From UBA3775 sp964584255 (GTDB lineage Bacteria; Bacillota; Clostridia; Lachnospirales; Lachnospiraceae), in assembly GCA_964584255.1 (NCBI GenBank), contig CAZOZM010000012.1, forward strand, positions 1 through 53,616: a stretch of 53,616 nt of DNA, written 5' to 3'. Of the stretch, positions 8,077-15,663 are shown piece after piece. The notes beneath the pieces are model-generated. The model was given only the letters and a program-made list of their open reading frames with translations, made no database searches and was not told where the DNA came from. The position numbers and the translations under genes were made by a program. Within the stretch, counting starts at the first letter, position 1, and every line of letters begins with the position of its first letter.

Positions 8077-8092
8077 AAGGAGTATGATTTTG
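8077..8092 (+). promoter_or_regulatory. Ribosome site that decides the reverse transcriptase start
   Basis: AAGGAG (8077-8082) is only 1 nt from ATG at 8084 but 7 nt from the in-frame TTG at 8090. The TTG is therefore the better start. The same frame stays open upstream to 7991, through the structured RNA, but has no ribosome site there. Confidence 0.6.
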
Positions 8093-9337
8093 ACGGAACT
8101 TATACAAATAGAGAAACTTTTCTCACCGGAATTCTTTACGGATTTTGTTTCCTGTAAAAAAACGTCCCCTAACATATCATCCGCCGAGTTAATTCAATTC
8201 GAAAACTATATCTCATCAGGGGCGTTTGACAGGGTGAAAGAACTTATTTTAAGCGGTCGTTTTCCCTCAGAGCCATCAACAAAAAAGATAATAAATAAAG
8301 AGGGGAATTCAAAAAAAAGAATTGTTTATTCCTTTGATTCCGATACCCTTATTGCATTGAAGTATATCGCCCACACTCTGTATCAATATGATTTTGTATT
8401 TTCAGATAATTGCTACGCATTCCGAAAAGACAGAGGTGTCGGCACGGCCATCCGTAAAATAAAAAGTGATAAATCCCTTTCTCTGAAATACTGTTATAAA
8501 GCCGACATACATAATTATTTCAACTCAATAGCCACCGGACGTCTGCTTGAACAGCTTCGATTCATAAAGGACTCTGATCCTCTTCTCTTCAAAATTTTTG
8601 AGAATCTTCTTCTTGAAGAATTCACATATTATAACGGACAGCTTATAAAAGAATCGAGAGGTGCCATGGCCGGAGTTCCCGTTTCAGCCTTTTTTGCCAA
8701 CCTCTATCTTTCATCTTTAGACTTCATGTTCCATGAAGAAGGTGTTACCTATTTCCGCTATTCCGATGACATAATTGTATTCGCTGAAACCCGGGAAGAA
8801 CTTGATGTATACAGAAATCGTATACTCAACTGTCTCGACACCTTCGGTCTTTCAATAAATAAAGATAAGGAAAGTTTTTCATGTCCGGGTGGAACCTGGG
8901 AGTTTCTCGGTTTTTCATACAACTCGGGTGTAATTAATCTTTCTGAAAATACAATCAGAAAAATGAAACATAAAATAAAACGCAAGGCCCATGCCCTCGC
9001 ACGATGGCAGCGCAAAAAAGGCCTTTCTCCGGATAAGGCAGCTAAGGGATTTATTAAGGCCATGAATCGAAAATTCTATGGAAGGCCTGACAGCCATTTG
9101 ACGTGTGAGGATTCTCCAGAGCTTACATGGAGTCGTTGGTTCTTTCCTTATATAAACACGCACAAGGGTCTTGAAGAGATTGACCATTATATGCAGTCCT
9201 ACATCCGATATCTGTATACGGGCAGACATTACAAAGGAAATTTTCGTATCAGTTATCAGGATTTAAAGCAGCTAGGCTACCGGAGTTTGGTTCACGAATA
9301 CTACAACTTCAAAAAAAATAAGATTTTACTTTACTGA
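8090..9337 (+). CDS. Stand-alone reverse transcriptase (retron/unknown-group type)
   Basis: The 415-residue protein has the palm and finger motifs of reverse transcriptases. They are a domain-0/2 region with SDNCYAFRKDRGVGTAI, first catalytic Asp in KADIHNYFNSI (about residue 139), GAMAGVPVSAFFANLYL (about 190-207), the active site YFRYSDDIIVF (YSDD at about 224-227) and WEFLGF (about 270-275). A basic helix and a roughly 90-residue C-terminal thumb-like part follow. No HNH endonuclease, integrase or protease domain is fused. No group II intron domain V is seen on either side, and canonical retron NAxxH and VTG motifs were not found. It fits the bacterial RTs of the retron or unknown-group (UG/DRT) classes, many of which are antiphage systems with a neighbouring template RNA. 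The exact class is unresolved. Confidence 0.88.
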   Translation: MTELIQIEKLFSPEFFTDFVSCKKTSPNISSAELIQFENYISSGAFDRVKELILSGRFPSEPSTKKIINKEGNSKKRIVYSFDSDTLIALKYIAHTLYQYDFVFSDNCYAFRKDRGVGTAIRKIKSDKSLSLKYCYKADIHNYFNSIATGRLLEQLRFIKDSDPLLFKIFENLLLEEFTYYNGQLIKESRGAMAGVPVSAFFANLYLSSLDFMFHEEGVTYFRYSDDIIVFAETREELDVYRNRILNCLDTFGLSINKDKESFSCPGGTWEFLGFSYNSGVINLSENTIRKMKHKIKRKAHALARWQRKKGLSPDKAAKGFIKAMNRKFYGRPDSHLTCEDSPELTWSRWFFPYINTHKGLEEIDHYMQSYIRYLYTGRHYKGNFRISYQDLKQLGYRSLVHEYYNFKKNKILLY

Positions 9338-9371
9338 ACGGCAAACAAAAGAGTATAATATGCTTTGTTTG
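9331..9371 (+). promoter_or_regulatory. Promoter with overlapping inverted repeat, upstream of DUF1846
   Basis: TTACTG (9331-9336), a 17-bp spacer and TATAAT (9354-9359) form a promoter that overlaps the end of the reverse transcriptase. The -10 element sits inside a CAAACAAA/TTTGTTTG inverted repeat (9342-9349 and 9364-9371). There is no U run, so this is more likely an operator than a terminator. Confidence 0.5.
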
Positions 9372-9413
9372 ATTTGGTTATTACCGTAACATTGTCAAAC
9401 AGGAAAGATATAA

Positions 9414-10910
9414 ATGATTGAGGACAAACTTATGAAAATCGGATTTGATAATGAAAAGTATCTAAAAATTCAATCTGAACACATTAAAGAAAGAATAAGT
9501 CAGTTCGGAGATAAACTTTATCTCGAATTTGGCGGAAAGCTCTTTGATGACTATCATGCTTCAAGAGTTCTTCCCGGTTTTAAACCCGACAGTAAGCTTT
9601 CAATGCTTATGCAGCTTGCTGACGTCGCTGAAATCGTTATCGTCATCAGTGCTTCAGATATTGAAAAAAACAAAGTTCGAGGTGACCTTGGCATTACTTA
9701 TGACGTCGATGTTTTACGTCTTATAAGTGAATATGAGAAAAAGGGGCTTTATGTCGGAAGCGTTGTCATAACACATTTTTCGGGACAGCCTGCAGCCATC
9801 TCGTTCCAGGAAAGACTTGAAAAGAAAAACATTCGTGTATATAAACATTATTTCATCGATGGTTATCCTTCAAACATTCCTCTCATCGTCAGTGAAAACG
9901 GATTCGGAAAAAATGACTACATAGAAACAAGTAAACCACTGGTAGTTATTACCGCTCCCGGTCCCGGCAGTGGAAAGATGGCAACCTGTCTCTCCCAGCT
10001 CTACCATGACAATATAAGAGGAATTAAGGCCGGATATGCAAAATTTGAAACGTTTCCAATTTGGAACATACCTCTTAAGCATCCTGTCAACCTCGCTTAT
10101 GAGGCTGCCACGGCAGATCTTAATGACGTAAATATGATTGATCCGTTCCATCTTGAGGCGTATGGTGAAACTACCGTAAACTATAACCGCGATATTGAAA
10201 TCTATCCTGTACTCAATGCCATTTTTGAAGAAATTTACGGCGAAAACACCTACTATAAGTCTCCGACCGATATGGGTGTCAACATGGTAGGTAAATGTAT
10301 CATAGATGACGAGGCCTGCTGCCAGGCATCAAGAATGGAAATAATCCGGAGATATTACAATGCGGTAAACCACTTTGCCAAGGATGGTACCGGTGAGAAC
10401 GAGGTCTATAAGATTGAACTTCTCATGAAGCAGGCAAAAATCTCAACAGACGACAGAAAAGTTACGGTTGCAGCCAAGAAACGCTCTGAAGAACTCGGTG
10501 TACCATGTGCCGCAATTGAACTTAACGATGGCACGATTATAACATCAAAAACGTCAGATTTTCTCGGAGCATCTTCTGCTCTCATACTTAATGCGCTTAA
10601 GCATCTTGCCGGCATTCAGCATGATGAAAAGCTTATAAAACCTGAATCAATTGAACCTATTCAGGAATTAAAAGTCAAATACCTCGGCGGTAACAATCCA
10701 CGTCTTCACAGCGATGAGGTACTTATAGCTCTTGCTCTTACTTCCGTAAGAAGCCCTAATGCAAGACTTGCCCTCGAACAGCTTCCAAAACTAAACGGAT
10801 GTCAGGTTCACACAACCGTTATGCTGTCAGAAGTTGACTCAAAGACTTTTGCGAGACTGGGTGTTGACTTAACCAGTGAACCGATAAACACAAAGAAAAA
10901 ATTCTACTAA
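9414..10910 (+). CDS. DUF1846 family protein
   Basis: The 498-residue soluble protein matches the DUF1846/COG4868 family of Firmicutes in length and in characteristic stretches such as IGFDNEKYLKIQSEHI, LYLEFGGKLFDDYHASRVLPGF and ITAPGPGSGKMATCLSQLY. The last resembles a phosphate-binding loop. Members are thought to be nucleotide-binding proteins, but the biochemical role is not established. AGGAAAG lies 6 nt before the first ATG; the Met at codon 7 is an alternative start without a better site. It probably has its own promoter overlapping the reverse transcriptase stop and ends at a terminator, so a link with the reverse transcriptase is not indicated. Confidence 0.88.
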   Translation: MIEDKLMKIGFDNEKYLKIQSEHIKERISQFGDKLYLEFGGKLFDDYHASRVLPGFKPDSKLSMLMQLADVAEIVIVISASDIEKNKVRGDLGITYDVDVLRLISEYEKKGLYVGSVVITHFSGQPAAISFQERLEKKNIRVYKHYFIDGYPSNIPLIVSENGFGKNDYIETSKPLVVITAPGPGSGKMATCLSQLYHDNIRGIKAGYAKFETFPIWNIPLKHPVNLAYEAATADLNDVNMIDPFHLEAYGETTVNYNRDIEIYPVLNAIFEEIYGENTYYKSPTDMGVNMVGKCIIDDEACCQASRMEIIRRYYNAVNHFAKDGTGENEVYKIELLMKQAKISTDDRKVTVAAKKRSEELGVPCAAIELNDGTIITSKTSDFLGASSALILNALKHLAGIQHDEKLIKPESIEPIQELKVKYLGGNNPRLHSDEVLIALALTSVRSPNARLALEQLPKLNGCQVHTTVMLSEVDSKTFARLGVDLTSEPINTKKKFY

Positions 10911-10916
10911 AGCCTA

Positions 10917-10948
10917 AATGCCGGCAGATGATTTCTACCGGCATTTTC
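10917..10948 (+). terminator. Intrinsic terminator after DUF1846
   Basis: AATGCCGG (10917-10924) pairs with CCGGCATT (10938-10945), followed by a short T run. The next gene's ribosome site lies only a few bases beyond, so readthrough into the transporter is possible. Confidence 0.75.
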
Positions 10949-10964
10949 ACTACACGGAGGAAAA

Positions 10965-12287
10965 ATGAAAACTAGAGATTCTTTTAAAAACCGCTGGGGA
11001 TTTATTCTTGCCTGCATAGGCTCGGCAGTAGGAATGGGAAACATTTGGATGTTTCCGACCAGAGTGTCCATGTACGGCGGCGGTTCCTATCTTATTCCCT
11101 ACATTATATTTGTAATTCTTATAGGTTCTACCGGTGTAATCGGTGAAATGAGTTTCGGAAGAGCTACAAGGTCCGGTCCCGTAAATGCTTTCGGTTCTGC
11201 CTGCGAAACAAAAGGTCACAAAAAAATCGGAGAACTTCTGGGCTACATTCCCGTACTCGGTTCTTTTGCAATGGCAATAGGTTATACCGTTGTCATGGGT
11301 TGGATTCTTAAATACATGACAGGTTCATTCACCGGTTCAATTTTAAAACCTGACAGTGTTGAAGAGTTTGGAGCTTCATTTGGCACCATGGCTTCCTCTT
11401 TCGGAAACAATTTTTGGCAGATTCTTGCCCTTATACTGGCCATTGCCATACTTATTTTCGGCGTTAGCCGCGGTATCGAGAATGCAAATAGGATTATGAT
11501 GCCTGTCTTCTTCATTCTTTTTGCAATTCTCGGTATTTACATTGCATTCCAACCGGGTGCAATTGACGGTTACAAGTATATTTTCAGAATTGATCCAAAG
11601 GCTCTTGCCGATCCATTCACCTGGATTTATGCTCTCGGTCAGGCCTTCTTTTCACTCTCTGTTGCCGGTAACGGTACACTCATTTATGGTTCATACCTCT
11701 CAGACAGTGAAGATATCCCTGCCTCAGCTGCACGCGTTGCCATTTTCGACACCTTAGCAGCAATACTTGCCGCACTCGTAATAATTCCCGCCATGGCTAC
11801 AACAGGTGCACAGCTTAACCAGGGAGGACCCGGACTTATGTTCATTTATCTCCCATCTCTTTTCAAGAACATGCCTGGTGGCCATCTTATTGCAATCATA
11901 TTCTTTGTTGCAATATTCTTTGCCGGACTTACATCGCTTATCAACCTTTATGAAGCTCCTATTGCAACCTTACAGGAAAAACTTCATTTAAGCAGAAGAA
12001 ATTCATGTATCACGGCCGGAGTCATTGCCATCGCAATCTCCCTCTGTATACAGGGCATCGTTTCACAGTGGATGGATGTTTTATCAATCTACATCTGCCC
12101 TCTCGGCGCAGGTCTTGCCGGCATCATGTTCTTCTATATTTGTGGAAAGAAGTATGTTGAGGAGCAGGTCAATAAAGGCAGACGCAGTAATTTTACGGAA
12201 AAATACATTTATATATGTAAATACGTTTACTGCCCTGTCTGCATTCTTGTATTAATACTCGGCACTGTTCTCGGAGGAATCGGCTGA
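10965..12287 (+). CDS. Sodium-dependent transporter of the NSS/SNF family
   Basis: This 440-residue protein has eleven to twelve hydrophobic helices. It starts with the hallmark of neurotransmitter:sodium symporters, WGFILACIGSAVGMGNIWMFP, whose unwound helix binds Na+ and substrate, followed by GGGSYLIPYI. The family (LeuT, MhsT, Tyt1) imports amino acids with Na+. The short length resembles bacterial eleven-helix members such as Tyt1. The substrate, probably a hydrophobic or aromatic amino acid, cannot be assigned. ACGGAGG precedes the ATG. The gene ends at a strong terminator. Confidence 0.93.
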   Translation: MKTRDSFKNRWGFILACIGSAVGMGNIWMFPTRVSMYGGGSYLIPYIIFVILIGSTGVIGEMSFGRATRSGPVNAFGSACETKGHKKIGELLGYIPVLGSFAMAIGYTVVMGWILKYMTGSFTGSILKPDSVEEFGASFGTMASSFGNNFWQILALILAIAILIFGVSRGIENANRIMMPVFFILFAILGIYIAFQPGAIDGYKYIFRIDPKALADPFTWIYALGQAFFSLSVAGNGTLIYGSYLSDSEDIPASAARVAIFDTLAAILAALVIIPAMATTGAQLNQGGPGLMFIYLPSLFKNMPGGHLIAIIFFVAIFFAGLTSLINLYEAPIATLQEKLHLSRRNSCITAGVIAIAISLCIQGIVSQWMDVLSIYICPLGAGLAGIMFFYICGKKYVEEQVNKGRRSNFTEKYIYICKYVYCPVCILVLILGTVLGGIG

Positions 12288-12318
12288 TACTCCCCTTTTA
12301 TAAGATTTTATTTTAAAG

Positions 12319-12392
12319 GCCTGTTTCTTTACCAATCCTGAATGAATTTATCAAATCAGGATATTACTCGGGTAAAGAAACAGGCTGTTCTT
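12319..12392. terminator. Large two-level inverted repeat acting as terminator
   Basis: A perfect 15-bp stem (GCCTGTTTCTTTACC at 12319-12333 with 12371-12385) encloses a second 7-bp hairpin, ATCCTGA/TCAGGAT (12335-12341 and 12356-12362). A T-rich tail follows. It lies after the NSS gene and before the tRNA promoter. Confidence 0.75.
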
Positions 12393-12455
12393 TTCCGGTT
12401 CGAATGCGATACCGGTACTTCGTTATAATATTTTCAAAAATTTTCAAAATAATGC

Positions 12456-12484
12456 TTGCAAAATCCAAACCAATATAGTATACT
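12456..12484 (+). promoter_or_regulatory. Promoter of tRNA-Gln
   Basis: TTGCAA (12456-12461), a 17-bp spacer and TATACT (12479-12484) lie about 28 bp before the mature tRNA 5' end. Confidence 0.7.
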
Positions 12485-12511
12485 ATCGCTTGTGATTGAG
12501 AAAAACAACTT

Positions 12512-12583
12512 TGGGCTATCGCCAAATGGTAAGGCACTGGATTCTGATTCCAGCATCTCAAGGTTCGAATCCTTGTAGCCCAG
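12512..12583 (+). tRNA. tRNA-Gln (anticodon CUG)
   Basis: The 72-nt cloverleaf has acceptor stem TGGGCTA/TAGCCCA and a D arm with AAATGGTAAGGC. The anticodon stem CTGGA/TCCAG holds the loop TTCTGAT (anticodon CTG), and the T arm is CAAGG-TTCGAAT-CCTTG. The 5' U and the G discriminator are typical of bacterial tRNA-Gln. The 3' CCA is not encoded. It reads CAG; a UUG isoacceptor must lie elsewhere. Confidence 0.95.
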
Positions 12584-12585
12584 CT

Positions 12586-12614
12586 AACCGGAACCATATG
12601 GCTCCGGTTTTTTT
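12586..12614 (+). terminator. Intrinsic terminator of tRNA-Gln
   Basis: A 12-bp stem, AACCGGAACCAT with ATGGCTCCGGTT (one mismatch), is followed by seven T residues, 2 nt after the tRNA 3' end. Confidence 0.9.
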
Positions 12615-12678
12615 GTTTGTAGGCTTTTGCCTTTTATTTAAGAATTCATAACAGCCTTATGGCGGAAGAGAGGTATTT

Positions 12679-13170
12679 ATGGCAACTAAAAATGTTGAAA
12701 AGAAAATTATCACCTATTCCGGTTTAAAAAAGCTTGAAGAGGAGTTATCTGATTTAAAAGTTAATCAAAGACATGATATTGCGGAAAAAATCAAGGAAGC
12801 CAGAGAACATGGTGATTTATCCGAAAATGCAGAGTATGATGCTGCCAAGGATGAACAGCGTGACATCGAAGCAAGAATTGATGAACTTGAGGAAATCCTC
12901 AAAAATGTCATTGTTGTTGACGAAGACGAAATTTCTAATGACAAGGTAAGTGTAGGCTGTGATGTTACTATCGTAAATACAGCAAATGACCAGCAGTTTA
13001 CTTACAAGGTAGTAGGTCCTGCAGAAGCCAACTTCCTTATGCACAAAATTTCAAACGAGTCTCCTCTCGGCCATGGTCTTATCGGCCATAAGATTGGTGA
13101 TGAAGTTGAAATCAAGGCTCCTGCCGGTGACATTATCTACAAAATCGTTGAGATTTCTAAATCAAGATAG
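12679..13170 (+). CDS. greA: Transcription elongation factor GreA
   Basis: The 163-residue protein rescues backtracked RNA polymerase by stimulating transcript cleavage in the secondary channel. It has the N-terminal coiled coil with the conserved tip sequence GDLSENAEYDAAKDEQ, whose acidic residues contact the active site. The C-terminal FKBP-like domain ends ISNESPLGHGLIGHKIGDEVEIKAPAG. The length is normal. Gene order greA-lysS is common in Clostridia. No strong separate promoter is obvious in the 64 bp after the tRNA terminator. Confidence 0.97.
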   Translation: MATKNVEKKIITYSGLKKLEEELSDLKVNQRHDIAEKIKEAREHGDLSENAEYDAAKDEQRDIEARIDELEEILKNVIVVDEDEISNDKVSVGCDVTIVNTANDQQFTYKVVGPAEANFLMHKISNESPLGHGLIGHKIGDEVEIKAPAGDIIYKIVEISKSR

Positions 13171-13237
13171 TTTCAAATATATGAATTCACATTTCAGCAA
13201 AAACTGCCGGATGTGATTATAACAAACTCATTATTTC

Positions 13238-13299
13238 CTGAACATAATACAGTTTTCCGTATCGGAAACTGTTCACTCTGATTGCCGGATTATGTTCAG
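13238..13299 (+). promoter_or_regulatory. Nested inverted repeats in the lysS leader
   Basis: CTGAACATAAT (13238-13248) is perfectly complementary to 13289-13299, just 2 nt before the lysS AGGAGG. Inside, ACAGTTTTCCG (13249-13259) pairs with CGGAAACTGT (13263-13272) with one bulge. The fold would sit against the ribosome site, suggesting translational or stability control. It does not contain the T-box specifier or the conserved T-box sequence. Confidence 0.5.
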
Positions 13300-13312
13300 A
13301 CAGGAGGTTTTA

Positions 13313-14944
13313 ATGGCAGATAACAATCAGCAGGTTAACGCTCAGCAGAAGAACAATACTCCTGCCGTAAGCGATAACGAGATAATCAGAATTAAGAAGG
13401 AAAAGCTTGCCGAACTTCAGAATAACGGCAAGGATCCTTTTGTAATCACGAAATACGATCAGACTCATCACACAACCGAAACCAAAGATCTTTATTCTGC
13501 GCATGAAGCTGCACTTCTTGCCGACAGACAGGCACCGGTATTGGACGGTCTTTCAGAAGAAGAAGCCAAAGAGGTTAAAAAGGCTGATTACAACGAAAGA
13601 AGACAGATTATGGATGCCTCTCCAATCAGCGTTTCAATCGCCGGACGTATGATGTCAAAGCGTGTAATGGGGAAAGCGGCTTTCATTAATGTTGCCGACA
13701 AAGACGGAAACATTCAGTGTTACGTTTCAAGGGACGCACTCGGTGTTGATGAATACCAGGAATTCAAAAAGATGATTGATGTCGGAGATATTGTAGGTCT
13801 GTCGGGTTATGTTTTCAGAACCCAGACCGGTGAAATATCCGTGCATGCAGAAAAACTCACTCTTCTCTCCAAGTCACTCAAGCCTCTTCCGGAAAAGTTC
13901 CACGGTATGACCAATACGGACATGCGTTACCGTCAGAGATATACTGACCTTATCATGAATACGGAAGTAAAAGAAACTTTCATTAAGCGTTCAATGATAA
14001 TCAAAGAAATCAGGAACTTCCTTGATGCCCGTGATTTCATGGAGGTTGAAACACCAATGCTTGTTTCAAATGCCGGCGGTGCTGCCGCAAGACCTTTTGA
14101 AACACATTATAATGCTCTTGATGAAGATGTTAAGCTCAGAATTTCCCTCGAGCTCTATCTCAAGAGACTTATAGTCGGCGGACTTGAAAGAGTTTATGAA
14201 ATTGGAAGAGTTTTCCGAAATGAGGGTGTTGATACAAGACACAATCCTGAATTTACCCTGATGGAATTGTATCAGGCTTATACGGACTACGAAGGCATGA
14301 TGGAACTTACTGAAAGCATGTTCAGATATCTTGCTGAAAAGGTTTGCGGAACAACTAAAATTTCATATAACGGAATTGAAATTGATCTCGGAAAACCTTT
14401 CGAGCGTCTTACAATGAATGATGCAATCAAGAAATATACGGGAATTGACTTTGACACCGTTGAAACCGACGATGATGCAAAGAAACTTGCCAAAGAGCAT
14501 CATATTGAATATGAAGATCGTCACACAAAGGGTGATATCATCAACCTCTTCTTCGAGGAATTTTGCGAGGAACACCTTATCCAGCCTACATTTATCATGG
14601 ATCATCCTCTTGCAATATCTCCTCTTACAAAGAAAAAGCCTGACGATCCTTCTAAGGTTGAAAGATTTGAGCTCTTCATAAACACCTGGGAAATGTGCAA
14701 CGCATACTCCGAACTTAACGATCCTATTGATCAGCGTGAGCGTTTCAAGGCTCAGGATGCTGCTGCTGATGCAGGCGACGAGGAAGCTAACCATACTGAT
14801 GAAGATTTCCTTAACGCACTTGAAATCGGTATGCCACCGACCGGAGGTATAGGATATGGTATTGACCGTCTTGTAATGCTTCTTACAGACAGTGCAGCAA
14901 TAAGAGATGTACTTCTCTTTCCGACGATGAAGAGCCTGGACTGA
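13313..14944 (+). CDS. lysS: Lysine--tRNA ligase (class II)
   Basis: This is a 543-residue class II lysyl-tRNA synthetase. An N-terminal OB-fold domain (about 95-180) binds the anticodon. The catalytic core contains motif 2 (VFRNEGVDTRHNPEFTLMELY) and motif 3 (GIGYGIDRLVMLL). The chosen ATG has AGGAGG 5 nt upstream, giving MADNNQQVNAQQ; the frame extends 7 codons further but with no site. A roughly 35-residue polar N-terminal tail is longer than in E. coli. It charges tRNA-Lys in the cytosol. It is followed by a strong terminator. Confidence 0.97.
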   Translation: MADNNQQVNAQQKNNTPAVSDNEIIRIKKEKLAELQNNGKDPFVITKYDQTHHTTETKDLYSAHEAALLADRQAPVLDGLSEEEAKEVKKADYNERRQIMDASPISVSIAGRMMSKRVMGKAAFINVADKDGNIQCYVSRDALGVDEYQEFKKMIDVGDIVGLSGYVFRTQTGEISVHAEKLTLLSKSLKPLPEKFHGMTNTDMRYRQRYTDLIMNTEVKETFIKRSMIIKEIRNFLDARDFMEVETPMLVSNAGGAAARPFETHYNALDEDVKLRISLELYLKRLIVGGLERVYEIGRVFRNEGVDTRHNPEFTLMELYQAYTDYEGMMELTESMFRYLAEKVCGTTKISYNGIEIDLGKPFERLTMNDAIKKYTGIDFDTVETDDDAKKLAKEHHIEYEDRHTKGDIINLFFEEFCEEHLIQPTFIMDHPLAISPLTKKKPDDPSKVERFELFINTWEMCNAYSELNDPIDQRERFKAQDAAADAGDEEANHTDEDFLNALEIGMPPTGGIGYGIDRLVMLLTDSAAIRDVLLFPTMKSLD

Positions 14945-14994
14945 TAACCAGGTATCAGACTTTGTAATTTAACATTCAAAACTAATTGAAAATC

Positions 14995-15037
14995 AAAAGC
15001 GAAGATGCAGAAAAGTAAATCTGCTCTTCGCTTTTTT
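14995..15037 (+). terminator. Intrinsic terminator after lysS
   Basis: AAAAGCGAAGA pairs with TCTTCGCTTTT, with an inner GCAGA/TCTGC stem, and ends in a T run. Confidence 0.9.
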
Positions 15038-15094
15038 ATTCCCCCATTGTTAATTTCTCAAAAACTGCAAAACACAACATCACGCAACCGGCAT

Positions 15095-15125
15095 AATGAG
15101 TCGCGGAATAATTCCACGACTCATT
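15095..15125. repeat. 31-bp near-perfect palindrome
   Basis: AATGAGTCG (15095-15103) and CGACTCATT (15117-15125) flank GGAAT-A-ATTCC, with only two mismatched bases in the arms. There is no T run, so it is not an ordinary terminator. It lies in the 314-bp space between lysS and the small Cys-rich gene. The rest of that space holds only the lysS terminator and an unremarkable A/T-rich leader. Confidence 0.7.
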
Positions 15126-15258
15126 AACCTTACTGACGCATATAAAACTTCTTAAATCTGACTCTCCCGGAATATTTTGCCTTAATCCTGCAAATACTAT
15201 GGATAAACAGGTTCCCAGAAGCTTTATTACAGACTTTTAATGAATTATGGAGGAAACT

Positions 15259-15579
15259 ATGGGTTGTAAGTGTAAATGTCTTTTAAAAATGATACTGTGC
15301 GTTTTCAGCACAATCGGAATAATTACGGTAATAAAAAAATTCAAATGCAAGTGTTCATCCGACTGTGAAAATCCAAAGGGTGATTGCTGCTGCGGTCTGG
15401 CCGATGGTATAAAAGGAACTGCATCAAACGTAGGCAAGGATGTTAAAAAGGCTGCAGAAAATGTCGGCAGTGATTTAATGCAGGCCGCAGACAACATCAA
15501 ATCCGATATCAGACAATCCGCAGACGATATCAGACAGGACGTTACCGAAGCAGTCTCAGAAATGAAAGAGCTGCTTTAA
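15259..15579 (+). CDS. Small Cys-rich membrane protein with amphipathic repeats (unknown)
   Basis: The 106-residue protein starts at the ATG that follows GGAGGAAAC. It has the order MGCKCKC, one membrane helix (about residues 8-25), a second Cys cluster CKCSSDCENPKGDCCCG, and a 60-residue amphipathic helix. The helix has near-11-residue periodicity, rich in Asp, Lys and Ala (VGKDVKKAAENVGSDLMQAADNI). The helix resembles YtxH/LEA or apolipoprotein-like segments that lie on membranes. Nine Cys residues suggest metal binding. I do not recognise a characterised homologue. It appears monocistronic, between a palindrome and a terminator. Confidence 0.8.
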   Translation: MGCKCKCLLKMILCVFSTIGIITVIKKFKCKCSSDCENPKGDCCCGLADGIKGTASNVGKDVKKAAENVGSDLMQAADNIKSDIRQSADDIRQDVTEAVSEMKELL

Positions 15580-15603
15580 TTTTCTTCTCATGGAGACATA
15601 TTT

Positions 15604-15645
15604 AAAGAGGGTACAAAAGCATCTCGCTTCTGCACCCTCTTTTTT
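15604..15645. terminator. Bidirectional terminator between convergent genes
   Basis: AAAGAGGGT pairs with ACCCTCTTT around an inner AAAGC/GCTT stem, with a T run on the plus strand and a shorter one on the minus strand. It serves the small Cys-rich gene and probably the hom operon. Confidence 0.85.
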
Positions 15646-15663
15646 ACTTTGATGATTCATTTA

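Noticed and set aside
7991..8089. Upstream extension of the reverse transcriptase frame
   Set aside because: It starts at a TTG with no ribosome site inside the structured RNA; the AAGGAG at 8077 supports a start at 8090 instead.
7926..9413. Group II intron as the source of the reverse transcriptase
   Set aside because: No domain V-like hairpin, no intron 5' GUGYG boundary and no maturase HNH domain are seen on either side.
13171..13312. T-box riboswitch upstream of lysS
   Set aside because: The region is too short and lacks the conserved T-box sequence and a terminator/antiterminator pair.
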